A stretch of 64,000 bases of DNA from Proteus columbae. GTDB lineage: Bacteria > Pseudomonadota > Gammaproteobacteria > Enterobacterales > Enterobacteriaceae. Location: assembly GCF_002777965.1 (NCBI RefSeq), contig NZ_NGVR01000017.1, positions 124,001-188,000 on the forward strand, in the 5' to 3' direction. Under the pieces are notes generated by a model, which was not told the DNA's origin, ran no database searches, and saw only the letters and a list, made by a program, of their open reading frames with translations. Every line of letters starts with the position of its first letter. The stretch's first letter is position 1. Made by a program: the position numbers and the translations under genes. Below are positions 19,688 through 28,607 of the stretch, in pieces.

Positions 19688-20728
19688 TTAATTTGTCTTA
19701 CCTTCATCATCTTTTTTCTCTGGGAATACAAAGCTTGCAATAATACCCAGAGCAAGAACACCTAGCACAACAAATAAGCTAGTTGTCGCGGAGATGCTGT
19801 ATCCATGTTGCCAGATATGATCTGTTGCATTTAAACCCAGTTTTGCAGCAATAAAGAACAGCAACACAATAACCGCTTTTTCAAGGTAAACCAGATATTG
19901 TTTTAACGCTTCTAACACGAAGTAGAGCGTACGTAAGCCTAAGATTGCGAACATCATTGCACTATAAACAATGAGTGGCTCACGGCTTACTGCGATAATA
20001 GCGGGAACCGAGTCGAAAGCAAACATCACATCGGAAAGCTCTACAACAGCCACACACAACATAAGTGGTGTCGCATATAACGCTGCTTTTGTACCACGAC
20101 CAATAGTAATTTCTTTGTTTTCTGGTTTTGCTAATTCAGCATCAACTTCTTTTTGTGTTAGTACGAAAGCATGCCCTGTGATTTTTGGCCATATAGGGAA
20201 AAATCGTTTAACTAAGCGATAAGCAAGATGTTGTGAATAGTCTTCAATCTCTTCACTGTCATCACCGCTTTTCAGCATCATAACTGCCGTCCAAGCAACG
20301 ATTAAGGCAAATACTACCTCAACATATGGTCCTAAACTTAACAGTCCTGTACCGATGGCAACAAAGATCCCACGGAAAACGATAGCACCGATAATACCCC
20401 AATAAAGAACGCGGTGGCGGAAGCGGTCAGGTACGGCAAACCAAGAGAAAATTGCCATCATGACAAACAAGTTATCAACGGAAAGCACTTTCTCTAACGC
20501 ATAACCTGTTACGAATAAACTCGCAACTTCTGCACCATGGTGTACATAAAGGAACCCTGCGAATGCCATTGCGATGGCAACCCAGAATATAGACCAAAAT
20601 ATGGCATTCTTTAACGTTATCGGCTTATCTGAGCGATGCATAAATAAGTCGATAAAAATAGCGCCAATCGCAAGTACAACAAAGACAATGACAGTTTCTG
20701 TCGGAAAACCAATATGTGTGGATACCAT
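19688..20728 (-). CDS. terC: TerC integral membrane protein
   Basis: A 346-residue protein with about nine transmembrane helices, the length of plasmid TerC. The family's EKVLSVDNLFV and ELSDVMFAFDSVPAI blocks (with intramembrane acidic residues) are intact, and the C-terminus is short and charged (FPEKKDDEGK). TerC is the membrane anchor of the Ter complex and is related to metal-exporting proteins of the TerC/Alx/MeeY group. It overlaps nothing; terB ends 34 bp upstream. Confidence 0.95.
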   Translation of the reverse strand: MVSTHIGFPTETVIVFVVLAIGAIFIDLFMHRSDKPITLKNAIFWSIFWVAIAMAFAGFLYVHHGAEVASLFVTGYALEKVLSVDNLFVMMAIFSWFAVPDRFRHRVLYWGIIGAIVFRGIFVAIGTGLLSLGPYVEVVFALIVAWTAVMMLKSGDDSEEIEDYSQHLAYRLVKRFFPIWPKITGHAFVLTQKEVDAELAKPENKEITIGRGTKAALYATPLMLCVAVVELSDVMFAFDSVPAIIAVSREPLIVYSAMMFAILGLRTLYFVLEALKQYLVYLEKAVIVLLFFIAAKLGLNATDHIWQHGYSISATTSLFVVLGVLALGIIASFVFPEKKDDEGKTN

Positions 20729-20762
20729 AATAATTCCTAAACGGTTCCCTATATTAAATTAA

Positions 20763-21218
20763 TTACAAACCAAATTCTGCGGGCTCAAAGCCTAATGCAA
20801 TGGCAATAGCACGCACAGCTTCTTTTTCATCATTGTCAAAATCACCATCACTTTTCGCAACAGCAATACCGACACGAATAGCTAATTGCGCAGCTTCTGG
20901 CTGATCTTTCATTGCCAGAATATACTTCATGGTTTCGCCTTTACCGACTTCAGTATCGAACTCGAAACTCAAGATTAGCTTATTAAAGAATTCGATAACT
21001 TCAGTAGTATCAAATACTTTAAGTTCATCCGATGCTTTTAAAAAACCAAGCATCTTCTGTTTTTCTTCAGAACTCACACCGTCACTGGCAATGGCGATAC
21101 GCGCACAAACCGCAACAGTACCTTGCATAAATTTTTTGTTTTTAAAGCGACCAACTTGCTTGGCTAACTCAGAACGGCCTGTATTAAAACCTTCTTTTAA
21201 TTTGTTAAAAAAACTCAT
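20763..21218 (-). CDS. terB: TerB, tellurite resistance protein
   Basis: A 151-residue helical protein starting MSFFNKLKEGFNTGRSEL at ATG 21218, with the duplicated acidic motif of the TerB fold (ASDGVSSEEK and SDGDFDNDEK) that is thought to bind metal. The length equals known TerB. The frame extends 38 codons upstream, but that extension would overlap terA and has no ribosome site, whereas AAGGAAA precedes the chosen ATG. It is the second essential component with TerC for resistance. Confidence 0.93.
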   Translation of the reverse strand: MSFFNKLKEGFNTGRSELAKQVGRFKNKKFMQGTVAVCARIAIASDGVSSEEKQKMLGFLKASDELKVFDTTEVIEFFNKLILSFEFDTEVGKGETMKYILAMKDQPEAAQLAIRVGIAVAKSDGDFDNDEKEAVRAIAIALGFEPAEFGL

Positions 21219-21243
21219 GTTACTTTTCCTTATATCAACTTGA

Positions 21244-22410
21244 TCACTTAGAACCCGCTGTCCAGCGAAATCCCCACCCGTAGGCATTATCCATATCACG
21301 GTGGCCTTTAAAAAACTCATTGAGACGTTCAACTTTTATTGATCCGTTCTCATTCACTAGTCGGGCAATTGCACACATACCACGACCATTATTACCATCA
21401 GTTAAGCGTGTTTCGATAGGTGGTTGATCAGGTACATGAATGGTAACCACGCCATCAGTCTTGCTCCAATTCGGTACACCTTCATAAATAAACGCGAAAA
21501 TCAGCACTTGCTTAATATTTTTCCATTCACGTCCATTCACAAAGATCCATTCACCACCAGCAACATCTCCAGTGCGGTCATCGCCTTGTAATTCAACATA
21601 AGGAATACGATTAAAATCACCAAATCCGTTTCCTAATGCTTGAATAACGGACTTATGTCCTTGCTGAAGTTCAACAAAAGCACCGATATCTAAATCGATA
21701 CCTTTATTGCCACCGAACAACCCACCTAATAACCCAGAACCCCCACTTTTGTTTTCACGATGCCAATCAAGGTTGATCCGAATTTTACCAAAGTCATCTT
21801 TCTTCGTTAGGCTGATTGCCGGTTTCTCTTTGGTTAAAGAGACCTTACTTAAGTTCACCGAACTTGGCGCTGGTGCTGGTGCTGGCGCTGGTGCTGGTGC
21901 TGGTGCTGGTGCAGAGTCTGCAATATCAACACCAAAATGTTCAGCGAGTGGCTTTAAACCACCGTTAAATCCTTGAGCAATAAAACGGAACTTCCAACTA
22001 CCATTACGACGATACAATTCACCTAAAATTAATGCTGCTTCAGGACGACCGTTAATATCAACATTACCGTTCGCCACAACTTCATTATTAGCATCAACTT
22101 GAATTGATAATCGTTGTAAATTTGCGATAGTTTGTTGACCTTCACAGGTTGCTGTAAACGCAATTTTTTCAACATCTGGACGTAAACGTGTTAGATCCAC
22201 AGTGAAAGATGTGCTGTTTCCTGCTGTCGCATAAATAACGGTGCGATCATCATTAGCTGTCTGTCCATAAAACACCATATCGGTGTCGCCATTCACTTTA
22301 CCTGACGCATAAAGTCTAAAAGCAGACACATCAACAGGTGCTCCTGATTGAATTCTAATGATTAATGTTTGATTAGGAACAGGTACGTTCCCGCCTGGAG
22401 TCATATTCAT
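21244..22410 (-). CDS. terA: TerA, two-domain TerD-like tellurite resistance protein
   Basis: A 388-residue protein built of two TerD-like domains, about 1-165 and 183-388, joined by an alanine-proline linker about residues 167-181. The second half keeps LTKKDD, INLDWHRE and GDDRTGDVAGGEW, a modified calcium loop. The ATG at 22410 follows the terZ stop directly (TAA then ATG), so translation is probably coupled. TerA is part of the conserved cluster; its exact role is unknown, although the family is placed at the membrane with TerC. The linker is encoded by a hexanucleotide repeat, see separate entry. Confidence 0.92.
   Translation of the reverse strand: MNMTPGGNVPVPNQTLIIRIQSGAPVDVSAFRLYASGKVNGDTDMVFYGQTANDDRTVIYATAGNSTSFTVDLTRLRPDVEKIAFTATCEGQQTIANLQRLSIQVDANNEVVANGNVDINGRPEAALILGELYRRNGSWKFRFIAQGFNGGLKPLAEHFGVDIADSAPAPAPAPAPAPAPAPSSVNLSKVSLTKEKPAISLTKKDDFGKIRINLDWHRENKSGGSGLLGGLFGGNKGIDLDIGAFVELQQGHKSVIQALGNGFGDFNRIPYVELQGDDRTGDVAGGEWIFVNGREWKNIKQVLIFAFIYEGVPNWSKTDGVVTIHVPDQPPIETRLTDGNNGRGMCAIARLVNENGSIKVERLNEFFKGHRDMDNAYGWGFRWTAGSK
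21866..21912. repeat. Hexanucleotide repeat (GGTGCT-type) in the terA linker
   Basis: Nearly eight copies of GGYGCT on the plus strand (AGCACC on the coding strand) encode an Ala-Pro stretch between the two TerA domains. Copy-number change would keep the frame and change only linker length. Confidence 0.9.
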
Positions 22411-22995
22411 TTATCGCACCACCGTAGCCACAATATCAGGCATCATGTCGTTAATGACACGGCCTTTACAAGGCGCGCCAAACGCAGTGAAATCCCATTG
22501 ACCATGATTACGTTGTAAAGAAGCAATCACGATACCTGTATGAGAGCCTTGCTCTGTTAAGGTATAACGCACCAGCTCTTTATTAGTTGTTTTATCAACA
22601 ACTCGGCAGAATGCGTTTTCAACTTCATTAAATGTTTGTCCACGGAAACTGTTTACTGTGAATACCAAATATTCAACATTTGTCGGTAAACGGTCTAAAT
22701 CAACAAAAATTGTTTCATCATCGCCATCACCGTCACCCGTTAAGTTATCACCAGAGTGAATAACTGACTGACAACTTGATTTTAATTTTCTAAACCAAAT
22801 GGTATCGATTTGATTACCACTTGCGTCAAGCAATACGCAACTTGCATCTAAATCAATAGAACCACCACCACCAAAAAGACCGCCTAATAATCCTTTTTTC
22901 TTAATCGGATCCCAGCCCAAACCAAACATTAAATGGCTCAGTGTAGGTGCTTGTTTACTGAGAGAAACTGTTTGATTCTTGCTTAATGAAACCAT
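22411..22995 (-). CDS. terZ: TerZ, TerD-family protein, first gene of the ter operon
   Basis: A 194-residue TerD-domain protein with MVSLSKNQTVSLSKQAPTL at the start, FGLGWDPIKKK, a glycine-rich insert (GLLGGLFGGGGS), DLDASCVLL and the GDNLTGDGDGDDE calcium loop. The glycine insert and the C-terminal MMPDIVATVVR are typical of TerZ. It leads terZABCDE, transcribed leftwards. The 324-bp divergent region upstream holds the palindromes described separately and must contain the operon promoter. Confidence 0.93.
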   Translation of the reverse strand: MVSLSKNQTVSLSKQAPTLSHLMFGLGWDPIKKKGLLGGLFGGGGSIDLDASCVLLDASGNQIDTIWFRKLKSSCQSVIHSGDNLTGDGDGDDETIFVDLDRLPTNVEYLVFTVNSFRGQTFNEVENAFCRVVDKTTNKELVRYTLTEQGSHTGIVIASLQRNHGQWDFTAFGAPCKGRVINDMMPDIVATVVR

Positions 22996-23319
22996 AATTA
23001 AATTCCTTCAGAGGTAGAGTGAAACAATAACGCCATTTGTGATTAATTCCATATCATGAAAATCATCATATCATGATGAAGTTCATGAGCAAGACTATTT
23101 TTCTCACTTAAACTTAAAGTTTTGTCAATTCATTGATATAAATGATATTTTTATTGTAATAAAATGTTAAAAACACAGAAAAATCATAATAATAACCTAC
23201 ACAACCACCTGATTTAAAAATTAACTCAAATAAATCATATTATGATTGACACAGTTCTTCGAAATCTTCATGATTATAGCCATTGAACCCTACACTTTTA
23301 TTTCACGGTATACAGAGTA
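22996..23319. promoter_or_regulatory. Divergent ter control region with palindromic operators
   Basis: This 324-bp AT-rich region separates terZ from the divergent ATP-grasp operon. At 23054-23088 there is a 35-bp nested palindrome: outer arms TCATGAA (23054-23060) and TTCATGA (23082-23088), inner arms TCATCAT (23063-23069) and ATGATGA (23073-23079), with equal 2-base gaps. A second palindrome, AATCATA-T-TATGATT, is at 23233-23247, and a TTCATGATTAT follows near 23268. TerW is reported to bind the ter promoter in other bacteria, so these are candidate sites, by inference. Confidence 0.65.
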
Positions 23320-24387
23320 ATGAAGAACACAATTTGGTTTATGGAAGGTTTATCATCACAACGCGATATAATTCAAAGTGTTAAAGACTTTGCAAAACAG
23401 CAGCACCAAGAGATCTTTGTGCTCGCATCTCATCGTCATCCTAGAAATGAGATTTTATCGCTTGCTGATGGGGCTTTTTATGAACCTCTTGAAGAGACAT
23501 TACGCTTACAATTTATCGCTGATGTTGTAAAACAGCATCAAGTCAGTGTCATTCACACTGGTCGTAATAGTGCATGGTTTGAATTACACCGAAAAGAAAT
23601 TGAGTCATTTGGGGTAAAATTAACCACAGGAGCCACACAACTTGAACAGCTTCAATTAGCTGATAATAAAGTTGCATTTGCACAAGCTATGGAACAATGT
23701 GGGCTTCCAGCAGTACCTTCTATTTACATTGAATCTATCGATGAATTAGAAGCGCATATAAAAGAGCCTCCTTTTGGCGAAATACCTCTATGTATTAAAC
23801 CTGTAAAAGGGATTTATGGCATGGGTTTTTGGCGCTTTGATAATCAAGTTTCACCAATGGCACTGTTTAATCACCCAGAAAATCGCCAAGTCAATCCTCA
23901 ACAATATCTTGATGCATTAAAGGCGGTTGATCGTTTTGAACCTTTAGTCTTAATGCCTTATTTACCCGGCCCTGAATACTCTGTTGATATGGTGGTTGAA
24001 CAAGGTGATGTTATTGCAGCAGTAGCTCGGCGCAAAGAGGGCGCAATACAACATCTAGAAATCTCAGGCGAGGCTTATGAATTAGGTAAAGCGTGCGCAA
24101 CGGCGATGAAAGCCGATGGGCTTGTGAATGTACAAACTCGAAATAACCATCAAGGTCGCCCACTTTTACTAGAAATTAATATGCGCCCTTCTGGTGGTAT
24201 TGGTTACACCCAACATTGTGGAATTAACCTTGCAGGTATTTTTGCTTTACGCCAATTAGGATTAATGAGTATTGAAGAAGCTCAAGCTCAAAATAACCAT
24301 TTTACACCAACAAAAATACGCTCAATCACCGATTCTATTGTTTTCAATTCAACGTTAACAAACTTAATCAGTACGGATAATAATTAA
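23320..24387 (+). CDS. ATP-grasp enzyme of the Ter-associated biosynthetic module
   Basis: A 355-residue ATP-grasp protein. The nucleotide-binding part is seen from about residue 110: LEQLQLADNKVAFAQAM, a lysine in CIKPVKGIYGMGFWRF (about 160-175), and the metal-binding LLEINMRPSGGIGYTQHCG near 285-305. ATP-grasp enzymes join a carboxylate, activated as acyl phosphate, to an amine or thiol. In published comparisons of ter clusters such a gene heads a conserved set of predicted nucleotide-like metabolite synthesis genes, and that set follows here with 2-bp spacing or overlaps. The substrate is not known. Confidence 0.88.
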   Translation: MKNTIWFMEGLSSQRDIIQSVKDFAKQQHQEIFVLASHRHPRNEILSLADGAFYEPLEETLRLQFIADVVKQHQVSVIHTGRNSAWFELHRKEIESFGVKLTTGATQLEQLQLADNKVAFAQAMEQCGLPAVPSIYIESIDELEAHIKEPPFGEIPLCIKPVKGIYGMGFWRFDNQVSPMALFNHPENRQVNPQQYLDALKAVDRFEPLVLMPYLPGPEYSVDMVVEQGDVIAAVARRKEGAIQHLEISGEAYELGKACATAMKADGLVNVQTRNNHQGRPLLLEINMRPSGGIGYTQHCGINLAGIFALRQLGLMSIEEAQAQNNHFTPTKIRSITDSIVFNSTLTNLISTDNN

Positions 24388-24389
24388 TA

Positions 24390-25538
24390 ATGAAAAATAG
24401 TATGAGTGACTCATCCGTTTATCGTCGCCCTCTTTCTTGTGGCACATTAAGTGTGACGCCAAATTGCTCTATTGAGTTACTTGATGAATTATTTGATATT
24501 GCAGAAAGACGCAATCCTAAGCGTGCATTTTTATTTGTCAGTAAAGTATTAGGACGTCATATCCCTGTTTCACCGAAAAAAATGCGTGAAACCTACCAAA
24601 AACTTGCCAGTCAATTTCCAGACACACTAGAAGAACCCGTTCTATTTATTGGTATGGCAGAAACCGCGGTGGGGTTAGGTGCTGGCATTTTTGATGAAGT
24701 GAGAAATCGCTATCAACACGCCGTTTATTTAACATCAACGCGCCATCCTGTTGATAAAGGTGAGCTGCTATGTGAGTTTAAAGAAAATCACAGCCACGCG
24801 ACTGATCACTTACTCTATTTGCCTAAAACAGCAGAGCAACGCCAGTGGGTACAACAAGCAAAAACCGTTGTATTAATTGATGATGAAGCGACTACGGGTA
24901 ATACCTTTATTAACCTGCTATCAGCACTGCGTGAAGATGGTGGATTAATCCATATTGAGCAGGTTATAGCGGTAACCTTAACTGATTGGAGTGGTGATTC
25001 TATCGCTGAGCGCTCCCCATTACCGATTAAAACCCTCTCTTTAGTTCAAGGAAAGTGGCAATGGGATGCTGATCCAAATGCGCCTTTACCTGTTATGCCT
25101 AATGTTAATATCACTGCATCAGGACAAGTTGCTATCACAGGTAAACAGAGCTGGGGTCGATTGGGAATGACAACGCCTGCAAACGATCTGGGTTTATCCA
25201 TCAGTGCTTCTTTAGATGAAAAAATCCTTGTTTTAGGATCGGGAGAATTTGTTTGGGAGCCGTTCTTATTAGCTGAACGTCTTGAAAAACAAGGTGCTAT
25301 CGTAAAATATAGCTCGACAACACGTTCACCTATTTCAAGCAATTTTGCTATTCAATCAGCAATCACATTTACTGATAATTATGGTTTAGGTATTCCTAAC
25401 TTCGTCTATAACGTGGCACATCAACAATTTGATCGTATTTTGCTTTGTTGTGAAACACCAGCCGAAAGTATTGATAGCCAACTGATTGAAGCCCTCAATA
25501 AAGTTGCACCTATTGTTGAGGTAATTAGTTATGACTAA
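24390..25538 (+). CDS. Phosphoribosyltransferase with C-terminal TRSP domain
   Basis: A 382-residue protein. The first part is a type I phosphoribosyltransferase-like domain; the PRPP loop is VVLIDDEATTGNTF at about 159-172, preceded by IGMAETAVGLG. The C-terminal part (about 240-382) has the features of the TRSP domain found in this family (GRLGM near 255, and GSGEFVWEPFLLAERLE near 290). It starts 2 bp after the ATP-grasp gene and overlaps the next gene by 8 bp, so translational coupling is likely. Its partners suggest synthesis of a ribosyl- or nucleotide-linked compound; the product is unknown. Confidence 0.87.
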   Translation: MKNSMSDSSVYRRPLSCGTLSVTPNCSIELLDELFDIAERRNPKRAFLFVSKVLGRHIPVSPKKMRETYQKLASQFPDTLEEPVLFIGMAETAVGLGAGIFDEVRNRYQHAVYLTSTRHPVDKGELLCEFKENHSHATDHLLYLPKTAEQRQWVQQAKTVVLIDDEATTGNTFINLLSALREDGGLIHIEQVIAVTLTDWSGDSIAERSPLPIKTLSLVQGKWQWDADPNAPLPVMPNVNITASGQVAITGKQSWGRLGMTTPANDLGLSISASLDEKILVLGSGEFVWEPFLLAERLEKQGAIVKYSSTTRSPISSNFAIQSAITFTDNYGLGIPNFVYNVAHQQFDRILLCCETPAESIDSQLIEALNKVAPIVEVISYD

Positions 25539-26301
25539 GCCCGTTATTTTAACTGATCTCGATGATACCCTATTTCAAACACGTCGTAAGATGGTGGATG
25601 AATTAGCACTAGAACCCTATAAGACTGGCGCGCTAGATAGAAGCTTAGAACCTCGTAGCTTTATGACTCAAGAGCAAACCATGCTTGTAGATTGGATGTT
25701 AGAGCACGCAGATTTAATTCCTGTTACTGCGCGCGGAACAGAAGAGATTAGCCGAGTCACCATTCCTTTTCATTCTTGGGCGATTACCACACATGGTGCG
25801 GTGATATTAACGCCTGAAGGCAATGCTGATACACAATGGCAAAACCACATCACTCAAAGCTTAGCGCCATACACACAACGTTTGTTGACTCTACAACAAT
25901 CAATTACGCAATTAATGGCGGAACGAAATATTGATGGTTGGGCGCGTATTAATTATGAATACGGTGATTTGCCTATTTATTTAGTCATGAAGCATAACGA
26001 TAGCACCCGATTAGACGAGCTATACGCTATCGGTGATGAAATAGAAAAAACATTTTCAACCAATGGTTTTTATATTCATCGCAACAGCAACAATATTGCT
26101 TGGTTACCAGAGCCTATCGAAAAAGGCAAAGCAGCTACCTATTTGCTCAATAAATTAAAAGCTGAGCGTGGTGTTTTTCCTGTGATTGGACTCGGTGACA
26201 GCCTAAGTGATCATCGCTTTATGAAGTTATGCAGTTGGTATGGGCTTCCTCGTCAAAGCCAATTTGCGGATGCGATTAACACAAAAATTTTTGGAGAATA
26301 A
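25531..26301 (+). CDS. HAD-superfamily hydrolase of the ter module
   Basis: A 256-residue HAD hydrolase with motif I LTDLDDTLF at the N-terminus, motif II VTARGTEEIS near 72, a central cap, a lysine in EKGKAATYLL near 205, and motif IV GLGDSLSDHRF near 220. The cap position fits the Cof-type class that acts on phosphosugars and nucleotides. It overlaps the upstream gene by 8 bp and is 2 bp before the next one. In this operon it probably removes a phosphate from a pathway intermediate; this is inference from context. Confidence 0.88.
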   Translation: MTKPVILTDLDDTLFQTRRKMVDELALEPYKTGALDRSLEPRSFMTQEQTMLVDWMLEHADLIPVTARGTEEISRVTIPFHSWAITTHGAVILTPEGNADTQWQNHITQSLAPYTQRLLTLQQSITQLMAERNIDGWARINYEYGDLPIYLVMKHNDSTRLDELYAIGDEIEKTFSTNGFYIHRNSNNIAWLPEPIEKGKAATYLLNKLKAERGVFPVIGLGDSLSDHRFMKLCSWYGLPRQSQFADAINTKIFGE

Positions 26302-26303
26302 AC

Positions 26304-27380
26304 ATGATGGATCATAAGCCGTTTTCTGGCTCTTATGTATCAGGAGATGTCGATTTTCTACTTCAACCGGTTAATATCGAAATGACGCCCGTTGAGTTAA
26401 AAGAAGAGCTGATACAGTCGGGTAAACGCCACTATTCTGACATGCTAAGTCAAGAGCCAGAGCCAACAACATGGCATCTAGATCTCTTTGAAAAAGCGCT
26501 AGAAACAGGTTCTACACGCTTAGCAACTGAAGTCATAATGTTGGCTAAATCACTGATTGAACGCTTTGGTGATACCCCAATTATTCTGACAAGCCTTGTT
26601 CGTGCAGGTGTTCCTTTAGGCGTCATGTTACAACAAACATTGCGTAAAATGGGAAAAACCTCTTACCACTATGGCATTAGTATTATCCGAGATAGAGGTA
26701 TTGATAGTGAAGCACTTTCATGGATAGAACAACATCATGGTACAGAAGGTATTGTGTTTGTAGATGGATGGACAGGAAAAGGCGCTATTACAGGTGAACT
26801 TATTCGTTCGTTATCAGGACGAAAAGGCTATCCAGCCCAGCCTCGTCTTGTCGTCCTCGCTGATCCTTGTGGCTGTGCATGGCTAAGTGCCAGCGATGAA
26901 GATTGGCTTATCCCATTTGGGATCATGGGCGCGCCTGTTTCAGGCTTAATTTCACGTTCAATTTGGACTGAAAAAGGCTTTCACGGTTTTGTGGATTGCC
27001 AACATTTACAACAGTATGAATGCAGTCGTTATCTTGTTGATACTGTCGGAAAAGTCATTGATACATTAATCAATAACGATATTCCACTAGCCACATTTAA
27101 AGAACAACAATCAGACTTAAAAAAGCTGAGCGAAAACGTCGTTAGTTCACTTGCAAAAAAATATGATATTTCAAATATCAATCGTATAAAACCCGGTATT
27201 GCTGAAGCCACACGCGCTGTTTTACGCCGTGTACCTGATCATGTTCTTGTGAGAGAAATAACCGATCCTGATGTCGCGTTACTGGTTTATCTTGCACAGG
27301 AAAAAAATATTGCTGTTATTGAAGCAGGGCAAGCGCTTGGTCAATATCGTGCAGTGACTATCATTAAAAAGGTGAAATAA
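26304..27380 (+). CDS. StiP-like phosphoribosyltransferase/PELOTA-domain protein
   Basis: A 358-residue protein of the family annotated as StiP. The middle resembles a phosphoribosyltransferase fold (TSLVRAGVPLGVML near 94, and FVDGWTGKGAITGEL near 151, which replaces the acidic PRPP loop). The C-terminal 90 residues (VLRRVPDHVLVREITDPDV then AGQALGQYRAVTIIKKV) resemble a PELOTA-type RNA-binding domain. The name cysteine protease used in databases is not supported by what I see. It shares one base with the next gene's start (TAATG). The role in the module is unknown. Confidence 0.82.
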   Translation: MMDHKPFSGSYVSGDVDFLLQPVNIEMTPVELKEELIQSGKRHYSDMLSQEPEPTTWHLDLFEKALETGSTRLATEVIMLAKSLIERFGDTPIILTSLVRAGVPLGVMLQQTLRKMGKTSYHYGISIIRDRGIDSEALSWIEQHHGTEGIVFVDGWTGKGAITGELIRSLSGRKGYPAQPRLVVLADPCGCAWLSASDEDWLIPFGIMGAPVSGLISRSIWTEKGFHGFVDCQHLQQYECSRYLVDTVGKVIDTLINNDIPLATFKEQQSDLKKLSENVVSSLAKKYDISNINRIKPGIAEATRAVLRRVPDHVLVREITDPDVALLVYLAQEKNIAVIEAGQALGQYRAVTIIKKVK

Positions 27381-28324
27381 TGATTGAACGATTATCCCCA
27401 TGGAATTTAGGGGCAACGCTTTATATGCCCGCAACACGAACAGATATCGCGACGACAATTATCAACCAGAAAATTGAAGGGTTACGCTCTTTAATTATCT
27501 GTTTAGAAGATGCCGTGAGTGATGCAGATATTCCTGTTGCATTAGAAAACTTGGCAACCTTATTAAATACCTTAGCAGAGCACAAAAAAAACAGCGATTG
27601 TAGCCATTGGCCACTGCTGTTTATTCGCCCTCGCCACACTGAAATGGGTCAATGGATCACTGAAAACCTTAATATCAGTGCTATCGATGGCCTTGTTTTA
27701 CCTAAGTTTACGCAAGTTTCTCTACCAGTTTGGTGGAATATTATTGAAAATACGCATTTATGTATGATGCCAACACTTGAAACAGAAGAAGTGTTTGATG
27801 TTATTCAAATGACAGAGCTTGCAAACCACCTACTGACTCATCCTTGCCATAACAGAATTATTGCATTACGTATTGGTGGCAATGATTTAATGAATGTCAT
27901 TTCTCTTAGACGTAATCGCCAATTAACACTTTATGATGGCCCAATGGGTTACGTGATAAAAATGCTAGTTGCTGTCTTTGGTGCTCGCCAATTTGCCCTC
28001 ACAGCACCTGTTTGTGAGCATATTGATGATCACCATATTATGGATAAAGAGCTGGCGCTTGATATTGCTAATGGCCTTGTAGGTAAAACAGCTATTCATC
28101 CAAAGCAAATTCATAAAATTGAACAAGCTCTCATGGTATCTCAATCCGATCATTCAGATGCATTACGTATTTTAAATTCAACACAAGCCGTCTTTAAATC
28201 ACAAGGTGCAATGTGTGAACCAGCAACACATCGTCGCTGGGCATTGAGTATTTTAACCAGAGCTAAAATTTATGGCATTATTCCTAACCAACAAAATAAT
28301 GCTCAACGTTTTAATGCAACATAA
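27380..28324 (+). CDS. HpcH/HpaI (CitE-like) aldolase-family protein
   Basis: A 314-residue TIM-barrel protein of the citrate lyase beta/malyl-CoA lyase type. The family signatures are present: CLEDAVSDAD near 34, the arginine in FIRPRHTEMG near 82, LPKFTQ near 107, MPTLETEEVF near 130, ALRIGGNDLMN near 161, and GKTAIHPKQI near 238. Acidic residues in LEDAV and LETEE would hold a divalent metal. Last gene of the five-gene operon, overlapping the previous stop. It may make or cleave a C-C bond in the unidentified product. Two AT-rich hairpins follow. Confidence 0.87.
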   Translation: MIERLSPWNLGATLYMPATRTDIATTIINQKIEGLRSLIICLEDAVSDADIPVALENLATLLNTLAEHKKNSDCSHWPLLFIRPRHTEMGQWITENLNISAIDGLVLPKFTQVSLPVWWNIIENTHLCMMPTLETEEVFDVIQMTELANHLLTHPCHNRIIALRIGGNDLMNVISLRRNRQLTLYDGPMGYVIKMLVAVFGARQFALTAPVCEHIDDHHIMDKELALDIANGLVGKTAIHPKQIHKIEQALMVSQSDHSDALRILNSTQAVFKSQGAMCEPATHRRWALSILTRAKIYGIIPNQQNNAQRFNAT

Positions 28325-28350
28325 AATACTCTATAACTAGCGATGAACTC

Positions 28351-28375
28351 GATAAGATAAAATAATTATCTTATC
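28351..28375 (+). terminator. AT-rich hairpin after the ter biosynthetic operon
   Basis: Perfect 10-bp arms GATAAGATAA (28351-28360) and TTATCTTATC (28366-28375) around AATAA, followed by TTGATTTG. A weak, AT-only stem; termination is a guess. Confidence 0.5.
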
Positions 28376-28386
28376 TTGATTTGAAT

Positions 28387-28433
28387 TTATAAGTTTCTAG
28401 TTAAAACATGTTATCTTTAACTAGAACTTATAA
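28387..28433. repeat. Long 18-bp inverted repeat upstream of terW
   Basis: The arms TTATAAGTTTCTAGTTAAA (28387-28405) and TTTAACTAGAACTTATAA (28416-28433) pair along 18 bp with one bulged T, around a 10-base loop, and end in AAAAA. It may be a second terminator, read on either strand, or a control site for terW. Confidence 0.75.
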
Positions 28434-28607
28434 AAACAAGACTCACTTTTTTTATTTGAAAAAGTAAATTTTTTATTTCAATTATTAATTTATACTACAT
28501 TTAATAGGAAGCTTATTTTATTTATCCTTGTCAACACAGAACAAGAATAATAGAAATTATTGCTGAATATTTTAACACACGAATGACAAAATAAGTGGTA
28601 ACTAAGC

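Noticed and set aside
26304-27380. Cysteine protease activity for the StiP-like protein
   Set aside because: I see a phosphoribosyltransferase-like core and a PELOTA-like end, but no clear Cys-His catalytic pair.
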